Source: Paractinoplanes maris (GTDB lineage Bacteria; Actinomycetota; Actinomycetes; Mycobacteriales; Micromonosporaceae). From it: a stretch of DNA of 64,000 nucleotides. A program made the position numbers and the translations under genes. The notes beneath the pieces were generated by a model. That model saw only the letters and a program-made list of their open reading frames with translations, did not search any database and was not told where the DNA came from. Position 1 is the stretch's first letter; the number at the start of each line of letters is the position of its first letter. Shown here in pieces: positions 36,601 to 43,700 of this stretch. The stretch lies in contig NZ_JALPVL010000017.1 in NCBI RefSeq assembly GCF_023544465.1, positions 1 through 64,000 of the forward strand. Reading direction: 5' to 3'.

Positions 36601-36770
36601 CCCGCCGGATAGCCGGGCAGCTCGGCATCTCGGCCGAGACGGTCGACACCCACATCCGCGCCGGGATGCGCAAGCTCGGAGCCCGGACCCGTACGGAAGC
36701 AGCCGCCCTGGCCTTCGCCACCCACCCGGAAGAGACCGACACGAATGACACGTACAAGGATGGCCGGTGA
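33696..36770 (+). CDS. large LuxR-family regulator with AAA ATPase domain
   Basis: About 1024 residues. The N-terminal AAA/STAND-like ATPase has Walker A GPPGSGRST (near residue 25) and Walker B LLVLDDVHYAD. A long helical, TPR-like middle leads to a C-terminal LuxR HTH (LTRRETDVLRLVAAGEPTRRIAGQLGISAETVDTHI). GTG 33696 was chosen for AGGGGAGGG at 33682-33690; residues upstream of it are not family-like. Two Pro/Gly/Ser/Ala-rich stretches (nt about 34470-34670 and 35530-35910) interrupt the middle. It ends in a GTGA overlap with the next gene. The signal it senses is unknown. Confidence 0.88.
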   Translation: MAEALRQAAAMLQRPGLVVLTGPPGSGRSTALREITAAVAGPVQAGGGLAMLQTVPALALSRAVRARLPADDVHLLAEAVRSRVRGGLLVLDDVHYADPATLAALPLLAAHCRVLTALRTPHRLPAEALEALRAAATGWIEVPPLDRVAALELARRTAGNLDESTLAAVTDRAGGNPLAITALARQAAAGRAASGPGIDQVAYAIATALADLPRPARTALAALGLLGRPAPAALLGPGATDLLTAGLVAPASALLGAPASSGPRPPRAAAAAAASVPDPAARGPVTSPGSAALPGSAAFLPGSAAPPGSAASGGSVVSVGGAAEGEMLLPVSTYVAETAAGLLDAPARVELHTRLAELTPPAEAARHLAAAGDFAGAHRRALVAADHSTGGDRAALLLFACELDVPVDPRVRIAAADAALTAGRPAAAARVLQTGEPLGPEADVLLGEALLQAGDPAGARAAVRLVPDAATGPVLSGRDRVLLLAELATDPSAAQDLAGKISARHAQPSPGVAAALAAVQAHFRTPGWDTALAAATAGGDPLISRWSAWLLVEQLAADGRLTESADVALAAARDSAADLAYGWQTRFAAAADWALALHGSIPGDVITTTIPDSASTAGAAPPAQIPGRASDGSLPTPAPGPADGLSPAHMPDGGLFLVHTPGPDGGSPAGHMPGGANSPSGADGPAAAGPVSAGAGFPAPGGANSPSGADEPVAVPMAGVGGRSPAPGTAGGSPGAQGAVAARMWDGADGVLKRASNLTDRALPDEARGYATAAAALIEADTGLLAAARAHLDGGPAHPAIAWVAQETAWLDGQPDRATQSGPAAAETGLLAGLHAITARWAAHDLGEFTAAPIPGGLPGAARRTLTAWATGTGFTAAADTWRPVALRERIRCLLAAGVTDTDPARAVAALLTAEQLADAAGLTVLAGRARRGLRRHHVHRDTRSPRSGDQLTRRETDVLRLVAAGEPTRRIAGQLGISAETVDTHIRAGMRKLGARTRTEAAALAFATHPEETDTNDTYKDGR
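35715..35824 (+). repeat. 29-bp direct repeat inside the LuxR ATPase gene
   Basis: Identical 29-bp copies at 35715-35743 and 35796-35824, both encoding GGANSPSGAD within the second low-complexity insert. Spacing is 81 bp (27 codons), so the frame is kept. Confidence 0.85.
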
Positions 36771-37312
36771 CCAGACAGCCCGACGCTCCTCGCCACGTCG
36801 TCGCCAACCACGGCGACGCCGACACCGTGCTGCGCAGACTGACCCGCGACGGCTGGGTGGCCCGCGACGGCTTCGCCCTGCCCGACCCGGCGTGGGATGT
36901 CACCGGCAGCCGCCTGGTCCTGCACGGCCGGGTCGGCGACCCCGACACCCTGCAACTGGCGGTCCTGGCCGCCGCCCGGGGGGCGGGCATCGTCGCGATC
37001 TGCGACTTCGAATCCGCCCTGGGCCGGGCCCTGGTCGACGACCTGGCCCGGCTCGGCCCGGTCAACCAGGGCCTGACCGAACCGGTGGGGGGTGACACCG
37101 CGGTGACCGACCTCGTCCCCGAACAGCGGGCCCTGCTCGACCGGCTCGCCGCCGGTGACACGATCGCCGCGGCCGCCGCCGCCGAGTTCCTGTCCCTGCG
37201 GACCGCGAACCGGCGGATCGCCGAGGCCCGGGCTTTGTTCGGTGTCCGCACCACCCGGGAGGCCGTCCTGGCCTACCTGCGCCAGCGCGGCGCACCACCC
37301 CGCCAGCACTGA
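36767..37312 (+). CDS. small LuxR-HTH protein coupled to the ATPase regulator
   Basis: 181 residues. The C-terminal 60 (LVPEQRALLDRLAAGDTIAAAAAAEFLSLRTANRRIAEAR and onward) look like a LuxR/NarL helix-turn-helix. The N-terminal part (about 1-105) has no family I know. It starts with a GTGA overlap on the large regulator, so the two form a unit. It could be a DNA-binding partner or an antagonist; this is inference only. Confidence 0.72.
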   Translation: MTRQPDAPRHVVANHGDADTVLRRLTRDGWVARDGFALPDPAWDVTGSRLVLHGRVGDPDTLQLAVLAAARGAGIVAICDFESALGRALVDDLARLGPVNQGLTEPVGGDTAVTDLVPEQRALLDRLAAGDTIAAAAAAEFLSLRTANRRIAEARALFGVRTTREAVLAYLRQRGAPPRQH

Positions 37313-37352
37313 GAGATCCCCGCGACGACCGGCTCGGCCGCCAACGAGCCCG

Positions 37353-38198
37353 TCACACCTCGCTCAGCCACCGCTCGTGCGCGGTGACGAGCCGCCGCCA
37401 CAGCGCGGCCTTCTCCTCCGGCGTGACGTCGCTGAGAGTGAGCCCGAAGACATCACCCAGCGCACCGAAGTAGTCGTCCGGCTCCTGCAGGACCGTCCGG
37501 GTGCCGGCCGAGCCGACCCGGGTGAGTGTCAGCCCCCGCAGAATGTCAGCTCCCGCGCTGTCGCGGCGCTGCACCGTCGCCGTCCGGACGAACACCGACT
37601 GCGGTGACGTCGACAAATGCTCGTGCTTACCGGTAAAAGCGGTCATCGGCACCGCCCCGGGCCGGAAATCCATGCCGGCGAACCCGCCGCGCTCGTCGTG
37701 GTCGAACCGCCAGCCTCCCGCCTCGGCCTCCGACGGCCGCAACCCGTAGGTGAACGGCCCCTGCCGGTACACGCCCTCAGCCAACGGCAACGGTTCGTAC
37801 AATCCGTCACCCATCCCCAGATCGACCAGCCACCGTCCGTCCGGACCGGACACGGTGAGCACCAGATGGTTGCCGCTCGCCCCGGCCGACGGATCCGCGT
37901 GCCCCTGCACCCCGCCGACATGCCGGGTGACCTGATAGCCGAGCGCTTCCAGCAGCCCCGCGAACGCGCCGTTGAGGTGGAAGCAGTACCCGCCACGCCC
38001 GCGCAGGATCCGCTGCGCCGATTCCCCCGGGTCCACCGTCGTGCGCCGCCCGAGCCAGATCTCCAGGCACTCGTACGGGACCCGCTCGGCGTGCGCCCGA
38101 TGCAGAGCGAACAATCCGGCCGTGCCCGGTGGTGTCCCGGCCAGCCCGGTCAGCCGGAGCCGCCGCAGGTAGCCGTCCACGTCGATCCCCGTGGCCAC
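37353..38198 (-). CDS. arylamine N-acetyltransferase
   Basis: 281 residues with the NAT catalytic triad: Cys72 in RGGYCFHLNG, His111 in GNHLVL and Asp126 in LVDLGMGDG. NATs transfer acetyl from acetyl-CoA to arylamines and hydrazines; in actinomycetes some act in amide synthase roles for natural products, but no such cluster is here. The GTG start directly abuts the stop of the PPOX gene, so both are in one operon. Normal length. Confidence 0.94.
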   Translation of the reverse strand: MATGIDVDGYLRRLRLTGLAGTPPGTAGLFALHRAHAERVPYECLEIWLGRRTTVDPGESAQRILRGRGGYCFHLNGAFAGLLEALGYQVTRHVGGVQGHADPSAGASGNHLVLTVSGPDGRWLVDLGMGDGLYEPLPLAEGVYRQGPFTYGLRPSEAEAGGWRFDHDERGGFAGMDFRPGAVPMTAFTGKHEHLSTSPQSVFVRTATVQRRDSAGADILRGLTLTRVGSAGTRTVLQEPDDYFGALGDVFGLTLSDVTPEEKAALWRRLVTAHERWLSEV

Positions 38199-38858
38199 CT
38201 ACTGGTACCGGTACTTCAACGCGTCGGCCTCCGTCTGCTCGATGTCGGCGATCGTCAGCCCGGGCATCCGCAGCTGGGCCAGGGTCACCTCAGCCGAGGT
38301 CGGCTGGGCGTCGGCCGGCAACCACTGATCCGGTTTCCAGGCGGCGCCGCGCAGCAACGCCTTGGGGCAGTGCGGGTAGACCTCCTCGATCCCCACCACC
38401 AGCGCACTGGCCGGTGGTTTACCCACGGCGGTCAGCTGCGACAGCAGATCGGGGCGGGTCGACACGCAGGCCCGGCCGTTGAGCCGCAGCGTCGTGGTGC
38501 GCCCCGGGATGACGAACAGCAACCCGGCCCGGCCGGTGGCGATCACGTTCTGCAGGCTGTCCAGCCGCTTGTTGCCGGTCGCGTCCGGGATCGCCACGGT
38601 GGTCGCGTCCAGGACGGAGACGAAACCGGCCGGACCGCCGCGCGGGGAGACGTCACAGTTGCCGTCGGCGTCCACGCTGGCCACGAAGACCAGGGAGGAA
38701 CAGCTGATCAACTGCCGGGTCTGGTCGGTGAGCTCGGTCATCTGCTTACGGACGGCGGGTTCGCCGGGCATCGCGTACACCCGGCGCAGGGTCTCCTCGT
38801 CGGACACCGCGTCCAGGCGCAGCGAGTCGAAAACGTTCGGGACACGGGTGACCGTCAT
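38199..38858 (-). CDS. pyridoxamine 5-phosphate oxidase family FMN protein (MSMEG_1061 type)
   Basis: 219 residues of the split-barrel flavin fold: LVFVASVDADGNCDVSPRGGPAGFV, then DATGNKRLDSLQNVIATGRAGLLFVIPG, the usual FMN-contacting stretch. The EEVYPHCPKALLR end matches MSMEG_1061-type members. It is probably an FMN or F420-dependent oxidoreductase of unknown substrate. ATG 38858 lies 7 nt behind TAGGGT (leaderless) and replaces a longer reading with no ribosome site. It is followed immediately by the NAT gene. Confidence 0.88.
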   Translation of the reverse strand: MTVTRVPNVFDSLRLDAVSDEETLRRVYAMPGEPAVRKQMTELTDQTRQLISCSSLVFVASVDADGNCDVSPRGGPAGFVSVLDATTVAIPDATGNKRLDSLQNVIATGRAGLLFVIPGRTTTLRLNGRACVSTRPDLLSQLTAVGKPPASALVVGIEEVYPHCPKALLRGAAWKPDQWLPADAQPTSAEVTLAQLRMPGLTIADIEQTEADALKYRYQ

Positions 38859-38865
38859 ACCGCCG

Positions 38866-38871
38866 ACCCTA
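38866..38871 (-). promoter_or_regulatory. candidate -10 box (TAGGGT) of the PPOX-NAT operon
   Basis: On the minus strand TAGGGT ends 7 nt before ATG 38858. It sits inside the last 10 bp before the TPR gene's stop region, so the operon starts within about 25 bp of its neighbour. Confidence 0.5.
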
Positions 38872-38881
38872 AACGGAGCTC

Positions 38882-39328
38882 TCAAATGCCCTCGGCGAAC
38901 GCCGCCCGGATGCTGTCGCCGTACGCGTCGCCGGACAACGCGCCCAGGTGGGCCTGCCCCAGGTCGAAGTGCCGGCGGGCGGCGGCCTGGTCACCGAGGC
39001 GGCGGTAGTCCACGGCCAGGTTCAGGTGCAGCGACGGCAGCAGGGCGTTCCTTCCGCCGGCGTTGCCCCGGTCGACGGCCTGCCGGTCGGTCAGCTCGTC
39101 CAGGAAGGCCAGCGCCCTCAGGTCCCAGGCCAGTTCGTCCTCCGGGGTGTCCTGGACGTCGGCCAGCGAATGGGCGAGGAACACCTTGAGGAACGGGTCG
39201 TTGCCGCCTTCCACCTCGGCGATCAGCGACTCCAGCAGGGCTCTGGCCTGCGGTGCGCGGCCCTGCTCCCGCAACGCGATCCCACGGCGGATCGTCGCAT
39301 AGGCCGGCGACTCGGGCGACGTCGTCAT
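38882..39328 (-). CDS. tetratricopeptide-repeat protein
   Basis: 148 residues of paired helices: YATIRRGIALREQGRAPQARALLESLIAE, a middle VFLAHSLADVQ helix pair, and LHLNLAVDYRRLGDQAAARRHFDLG, all fitting the TPR pattern. Such small proteins in actinobacteria are usually protein-protein scaffolds of unknown partner. The ATG overlaps the stop of a 40-codon upstream gene (ATGA), so it is translationally coupled to it. Confidence 0.75.
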   Translation of the reverse strand: MTTSPESPAYATIRRGIALREQGRAPQARALLESLIAEVEGGNDPFLKVFLAHSLADVQDTPEDELAWDLRALAFLDELTDRQAVDRGNAGGRNALLPSLHLNLAVDYRRLGDQAAARRHFDLGQAHLGALSGDAYGDSIRAAFAEGI

Positions 39329-39447
39329 GGGCGCTCCCCAGCCTGCGTCATCGCCCGGCCGTGGCCCTTGCGGCGCAACGGCGCCGGGTCGATCAGGCTC
39401 AGTGCGAAGTGCTCCTCGGTCATCGGTTCGAGCTGCACACTGCCCAT
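39325..39447 (-). CDS. 40-residue leader-like small protein
   Basis: A 41-codon frame starting MGSVQLEPMTEEHFALSL and rich in charged residues (PLRRKGHGRAM). ATG 39447 is 8 nt behind a TAGGGT box, and its stop overlaps the TPR gene start (ATGA). Promoter and coupling argue that it is translated. It has no helix for a membrane and no family I know; it may work only as a coupling leader. The call rests on context. Confidence 0.5.
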   Translation of the reverse strand: MGSVQLEPMTEEHFALSLIDPAPLRRKGHGRAMTQAGERP

Positions 39448-39455
39448 GACGGGAA

Positions 39456-39461
39456 ACCCTA
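39456..39461 (-). promoter_or_regulatory. candidate -10 box (TAGGGT) of the small leader/TPR operon
   Basis: TAGGGT on the minus strand ends 8 nt before ATG 39447. Confidence 0.45.
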
Positions 39462-39519
39462 GCGGCCTGGGCCGGACGCCATGGACCCCAGGAACACGAG
39501 AGGGGCTCCTGTGGACGGC

Positions 39520-39960
39520 TCAGCCGAAGGACAGCAACGCGCCTCGGGTGTCGAAGCGGGCCGAGCCGGCCCAGGCGATCTCCCACCGGTTGCCCTCAGG
39601 GTCGGCGAAGTAGCCCGACCGGCCACCCCACGGACGGTCGACGGGGGGTGCCACGGCCGTCGCCCCGGCCGTCACCGCGGCCGTGAAAGCCGTGTCGACC
39701 TCGGCGGGGGAGTCGACGTTGCAGGCCAGCGTCACCCCGGACCAGGACCCGGGCTGCCCGGCACCGCCGGGGACGGCCTCGGCGGCCAGCTCATCGACCG
39801 GATACAGCGCGAGCAGGACGCCGCCGAGCAGGAAACCGGACCAGGTGTCGTCACCGCCGGGCAGCTCGGGCCAGGCCAGCGACCGGTAGAAGATGCGTAA
39901 CGCGCCCACGTCGCGGGCGCCGAGGGTCACGACGGTCAGCCGTGCGGGGATGCCAGCCAT
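39520..39960 (-). CDS. VOC (glyoxalase/bleomycin-resistance fold) protein
   Basis: 146 residues with two beta-alpha-beta-beta-beta units: LTVVTLGARDVGALRIFYRSL, then GVTLACNVDSPAEVDTAF and the C-terminal metal-side motif YFADPEGNRWEIAW. VOC members include glyoxalase, dioxygenases and antibiotic-binding proteins; the function here is not known. The start ATG 39960 faces the kinase gene only 36 bp away. Confidence 0.88.
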   Translation of the reverse strand: MAGIPARLTVVTLGARDVGALRIFYRSLAWPELPGGDDTWSGFLLGGVLLALYPVDELAAEAVPGGAGQPGSWSGVTLACNVDSPAEVDTAFTAAVTAGATAVAPPVDRPWGGRSGYFADPEGNRWEIAWAGSARFDTRGALLSFG

Positions 39961-39984
39961 GCGGTCATCCTGCCGTGGGGGTAC

Positions 39985-39990
39985 GACAAT
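39985..39990 (+). promoter_or_regulatory. candidate -10 box (GACAAT) of the kinase gene
   Basis: GACAAT ends 6 nt before GTG 39997 and no ribosome site is present. Confidence 0.4.
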
Positions 39991-39996
39991 GGCCGG

Positions 39997-40602
39997 GTGG
40001 ACGTCTACTGGATCGGTGGGGGCAGTGGTGGCGGCAAGTCCACGATCGCGCGGCGGCTCGCCCGGCGGCACGGGCTGCGGCTTTACGACACCGACGCGGT
40101 CATGCGGGGACACGCCGCGCGCAGCGACCCGGCCACCAGCCCGCACCTGGCCGCGTTCCTGACCATGAGCATGGACGAAAGGTGGCTGCGACCGCCCCGG
40201 ATCATGCTGGACACGTTCCACTGGTTCCGCGGGGAAAGCTTCCAGCTGATCCTGGACGACCTGGCCGCGCTGCCACCGGGACCACCGGTGATCGCCGAAG
40301 GGTTCCGGCTGCTGCCCGAGCTCGTACCCCGGCCCGCCCGCGCCGTGTGGCTGCTGCCCAGCCCCGCGTTCCGGCGGGCGGCGTTCGACAGCCGTGGCTC
40401 GACCTGGCAGATCGCGGCACAGACCAGCGACCCCGGCGCCGCGCTGGCCAACCTGCTGGAACGCGACGCGTTGTTCACCGAGCGGCTGCGCGCCGGCACC
40501 CGGCGGCTCGACCGGCCGGCCATCGACGTCGAACCGGGCATGACCGAGAACGATCTCAGCGCCCGGGTCGAGGCGGTGCTCGGCCTGAAAGAACACACCT
40601 GA
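39997..40602 (+). CDS. P-loop kinase-like protein
   Basis: 201 residues. P-loop GGGSGGGKST (7-16), LYDTDAVMRGH near residue 30, and PVIAEGFRLLPEL in the middle are typical of small-molecule kinases of the shikimate/gluconate/2-phosphoglycerate kinase fold. The lid region contains DERWLRPPRIM. The substrate is unknown. It is separate from the aminoglycoside-phosphotransferase-fold gene that follows 126 bp later. Confidence 0.8.
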   Translation: MDVYWIGGGSGGGKSTIARRLARRHGLRLYDTDAVMRGHAARSDPATSPHLAAFLTMSMDERWLRPPRIMLDTFHWFRGESFQLILDDLAALPPGPPVIAEGFRLLPELVPRPARAVWLLPSPAFRRAAFDSRGSTWQIAAQTSDPGAALANLLERDALFTERLRAGTRRLDRPAIDVEPGMTENDLSARVEAVLGLKEHT

Positions 40603-40728
40603 CCCCCGTACGGGAAGAAAGCGTGACCAAAACGCCCGGAGTGCGTCAGATGCCGGACAACACCGGGTGGACATCGGCGATAAAGTCTTGCGCGCTATGC
40701 GTTTGTCGTCACCCGGGCGGGGGCCGAA

Positions 40729-41583
40729 GTGACCGGAACGGTCGACCGTGCGTGGCCCCGGACCGCCCGCCTGGACGCCCCACGGATCATCGAGCGGATC
40801 GCCGACATCACCGGCGTCCAGCTGATCCTGGAGGGCCCGGCACCCGGCGGTGAGGTCGGCGCCGCCTACGTGCGCTGGCCCGACGGGCGCCGATCCGTGC
40901 TGACCGAGGGACGCTCCCGCAGCGGCCCCCTCGTCGACCGCGCCCGCCGCGCCGGCGTGCCCACCGCCCGCCACGAGCTCGCCGCCCACGTCGACGGCGC
41001 CCGCGTCATCGTCCAGCAACGACTCCCCGGCACCCCACCGGCCGCCGTCGACGCTCACCTCGTCCGGCAGATGCTCGCCCTCAACGACCGGCTGGCCGGC
41101 ATCCTCGTCGACGACCCCGCCCCGAAACCAGCCGACCTCTATCTGACCGGCGACGGCCCCGGGTTCTGCCTGCACGAACCGCTCGCCGGGCACAGCACCC
41201 GCTCGGCCGCCCTGCTCGAGCGCATCCACGCCGTCGGCGCCGCCAACGGATCAGCCATGGTCGGCGACGACCTGGTGCACTTCGACTTCCACCCCGGCAA
41301 CGTGCTCGTCGACGACGGCCACGTCACCGGGCTCATCGACTGGGACGGCGCCGCCCGCGGCGACCGCCACTTCGACCTGGTCACCCTGCGGTTCTGGCTC
41401 ACCGGCCGCGGCGACGACCTGACCACCCCGATCGACCGGCGCCTCGACGCCGTCTCCCCGCGCCGCCGCGACACCTACTGGGCCCACGTCAGTTTGCGCA
41501 TGGTCGACTGGTCCATCCGCCACCACGACGACACCGCCGTCGAGCACTGGCTGACCGTCGCCGAATCCGGCTTCCCCGAGTGA
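40729..41583 (+). CDS. aminoglycoside-phosphotransferase-fold kinase (APH family)
   Basis: 284 residues. The APH catalytic loop is HFDFHPGN (Asp186, Asn191), followed by the DFG-like IDWDGA (Asp204). The N-lobe is short and lacks an obvious Walker motif, as expected. APH-fold proteins phosphorylate antibiotics, choline, homoserine or sugars; I cannot tell which. The GTG start at 40729 has only a weak GGGGCCGAA ribosome site. In the 126-bp gap upstream, CGATAAAG (40678-40685) might be part of a promoter. Confidence 0.82.
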   Translation: MTGTVDRAWPRTARLDAPRIIERIADITGVQLILEGPAPGGEVGAAYVRWPDGRRSVLTEGRSRSGPLVDRARRAGVPTARHELAAHVDGARVIVQQRLPGTPPAAVDAHLVRQMLALNDRLAGILVDDPAPKPADLYLTGDGPGFCLHEPLAGHSTRSAALLERIHAVGAANGSAMVGDDLVHFDFHPGNVLVDDGHVTGLIDWDGAARGDRHFDLVTLRFWLTGRGDDLTTPIDRRLDAVSPRRRDTYWAHVSLRMVDWSIRHHDDTAVEHWLTVAESGFPE

Positions 41584-41653
41584 CGCGAGTGACTGCCCTC
41601 AGCCACCCGGATGACCCGGGACCCGGCCCCCGGCGTGCGATCATTGCCGCCTG

Positions 41654-42517
41654 ATGGACAGCACCTCCACCCCGCTGATGTGGCGGTTCATGCTCGCGCT
41701 CTCCCGCGTGGTCGTGTTCCCGTTGGCCCGGCTCCGCGTCTCCGGTGACATCCCGGCCGATCTGCGCACCGGCCCGCTGATCCTCGCGGCCAACCACGTC
41801 AGCCCGTTCGACCCCGTCGTGATGACCGCCGCCTGCCACAAAGCCGGCATCGCCCCCCGCATCCTGGCCACCGGCGGCCTCTTCGACGCCCCCATCGCCG
41901 GCGCCGCCATGCGTGCCGCCGGGCACATCCGCGTCGACCGCAACACGACCCGCGTCGCCGACGCCCTGCCCGCCGCCGCCCAAGCCCTCGCCGACGGCGC
42001 CCTCGTGCTGGTCTACCCCGAAGGCCGCATCGGCCTCGACCCGTGGATGTGGCCCGAACGCGGCAAGACCGGCGTCGCCCGCATGGCCGCCGCCGCCCAC
42101 GCCCCCGTCCTCCCGGTCGCCCAATGGGGAGCGCACGCCGTCCTGCCCTACGACACCCCGAAGCACATGCTGCGCTCGGTGCTGCGAGCCATGCTCCGCC
42201 GCCCGATCGTCCACGTCCGCTTCGGCACCCCGGTCGACCTGTCCGCAGTCACCGGCACCCCCGGCGCCCAAGCCATGCAGGCCACCCGCCTGATCATGGA
42301 CGGCATCCACGACACCCTGATCCCGCTGCGCCCCGGGGAGCTCGAAACCCCCCGCTTCGTCGACCGGACCCGAGCCCACGACGTCTCCCGGGTCCGCCCC
42401 CGCCGGCCCACCCCGCCGCAGCCCCCAACCGTCGACGACCGCGCACCGGAACCGGCCGCCCACCCCCGCCGCGCGATCTTCCGCCGCCGGGCCGGCACCC
42501 ACGCCAACCAGCCCTGA
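41654..42517 (+). CDS. 1-acyl-sn-glycerol-3-phosphate acyltransferase-like (PlsC family)
   Basis: 287 residues. The acyltransferase block I is NHVSPFD (His48, Asp53), and block III is YPEGRIG (Glu123). Blocks and spacing fit lysophosphatidate or lipid-acyl transferases that sit on the inner face of the membrane. Residues about 215-287 are a Pro/Arg-rich tail with no homology. The substrate is not determined. No riboswitch or operon partner is visible. The ATG at 41654 has no clear ribosome site. Confidence 0.88.
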   Translation: MDSTSTPLMWRFMLALSRVVVFPLARLRVSGDIPADLRTGPLILAANHVSPFDPVVMTAACHKAGIAPRILATGGLFDAPIAGAAMRAAGHIRVDRNTTRVADALPAAAQALADGALVLVYPEGRIGLDPWMWPERGKTGVARMAAAAHAPVLPVAQWGAHAVLPYDTPKHMLRSVLRAMLRRPIVHVRFGTPVDLSAVTGTPGAQAMQATRLIMDGIHDTLIPLRPGELETPRFVDRTRAHDVSRVRPRRPTPPQPPTVDDRAPEPAAHPRRAIFRRRAGTHANQP

Positions 42518-42603
42518 GCCGACAGCCGGGTGCATCACTTCAGCGCGCCGGTCTCACCGCGCTCGTCCTGCCCGCCGCGGCTGCCGAACTGGCGACCGCC
42601 CAC

Positions 42604-42656
42604 TGGCGTCGGATGACACCGCTGTGTTGCCGCAGACCACCGACGGGCTGCGGTCG
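42604..42656. repeat. 53-bp fragment copied from the ABC-F gene
   Basis: Fifty-one of 53 bases are identical to 22594-22646, an interior part of the ABC-F gene just after its second Walker A (encoding LASDDTAVLPQTTDGLRS). Here the piece lies between two unrelated genes and is not part of any supported gene. The 42518-42816 gap otherwise holds only the duplicated gene tail described next. Confidence 0.92.
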
Positions 42657-42667
42657 CGGCCGGCGCG

Positions 42668-42766
42668 CGGCCCGCACGACTGCCTAGAACGCCCGCTGCC
42701 GGCCTCAACCGGCGGCGGTCACGGCTTCTCGGTCAGCCGAGCCTCGACCTCAGCCAACTCGGCCTG
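42668..42766. repeat. duplicate of the 3-prime end of the downstream minus-strand gene
   Basis: About 99 bp here repeat 42767-42873 with small differences. The original copy contains the stop codon, last codons and hairpin of the 42817-43605 gene. CGGCCCGCACGACTGC opens both copies, and CTCGACCTCAGCCAACTCGG is shared near their ends. The second copy has an extra 8-10 bp. Confidence 0.85.
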
Positions 42767-42794
42767 CGGCCCGCACGACTGCTTGGAATGCCCG

Positions 42795-42816
42795 CCGCCG
42801 CCTCAACCGGCGGCGG
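42795..42816 (-). terminator. hairpin after the 42817-43605 gene
   Basis: An 8-bp perfect GC stem (CCGCCGCC with GGCGGCGG) around a 6-nt loop begins 1 bp after the stop. There is no T run, so it may only be a stabilising or weak terminator. A copy of it lies in the duplicated tail. Confidence 0.45.
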
Positions 42817-43605
42817 TCACGGCTTCTCGGTCAACTCGGCCAGCCGCGCCTCGACCTCAGCCAACTCGGCCCGCAACCGCCGCGCCTGCTCCTCAGCCTC
42901 GCTGCGCTCCGCCGACAAAATCAGCTCCACCGCCTCCTGCACCCCGGGCACGTCGACCAGCGCCACCATCCGCAACGCCTCAGCCGGCCGGACCACATAA
43001 GGCTTGGCCAGCACCTTCGAACCCTGCGAAGCCGCCACCGTCCACTCGCCCTCGCCGTAGGCCAACGTCACCGTCAACGCCGGCGGCGGTTTCGGTTTCG
43101 CCGACCGGCCCGCCGCCTTCCGGGGCCCAGGAGCCGCCGTCACGTCATCGCCACCCTTCCGCGGCGCGGGAGCGCCCGCCCCGCCCTCACCGCCGGCCGC
43201 CTTGCCCACCGGCGACCCGCCGGCCCCACTGACCGCCGCTTCACCCGACCCGTTGACCGCCGCGGGCACTTTCGGCGCCACCCGTTTCGCACCGGGCGCC
43301 GGCTGATCGAGAACAAACGCCGGCCCAGCCGGAGCCGCCGGCCCGGGCGCCGCCGGGACCGCCGCCTTACGCGCGGTCGCACCCCGCGGCGCCACCCGCA
43401 GATCACCGGGGGAGAAGGGCAACTCATCCCGGCCGAACCGCACCACCACCCACTCGTCCGACGAAGCCGGATCACCCAGCTCGATCACCTGACCGAGCTG
43501 ACCCGCCATCTGCCCGGCCCCCTCGGTGAACTGGACCCGAGGCTTACGCCCGGCCGCCAGCCCGTCCCGGATCGTCTGCAACTCGTCGGTGCTCAGCCCA
43601 GCCAT
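42817..43605 (-). CDS. conserved hypothetical protein with C-terminal coiled coil
   Basis: 262 residues. A compact N-terminal domain (LSTDELQTIRDGLAAGRKPRVQFTEGAGQMAGQLGQVIEL and DEWVVVRFGRDELPFSPGDL) is followed by a long Ala/Pro/Gly/Lys linker (about 75-170), a second conserved patch (LTVTLAYGEGEWTVAASQGSKVL) and a final coiled coil of Glu/Arg/Leu heptads. I recall similar proteins in Micromonosporaceae, but no function. GGAAGG precedes the ATG by about 9 nt. No membrane segment is seen. Confidence 0.75.
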   Translation of the reverse strand: MAGLSTDELQTIRDGLAAGRKPRVQFTEGAGQMAGQLGQVIELGDPASSDEWVVVRFGRDELPFSPGDLRVAPRGATARKAAVPAAPGPAAPAGPAFVLDQPAPGAKRVAPKVPAAVNGSGEAAVSGAGGSPVGKAAGGEGGAGAPAPRKGGDDVTAAPGPRKAAGRSAKPKPPPALTVTLAYGEGEWTVAASQGSKVLAKPYVVRPAEALRMVALVDVPGVQEAVELILSAERSEAEEQARRLRAELAEVEARLAELTEKP

Positions 43606-43700
43606 CACGTCAGCCCTTCCACGGCTTCGAACATCTGTATGACACTTCTACCAGGTGCCCCCGACATTCCCGCGAGACGCCCCGCTGAAAGATTGCAGTC

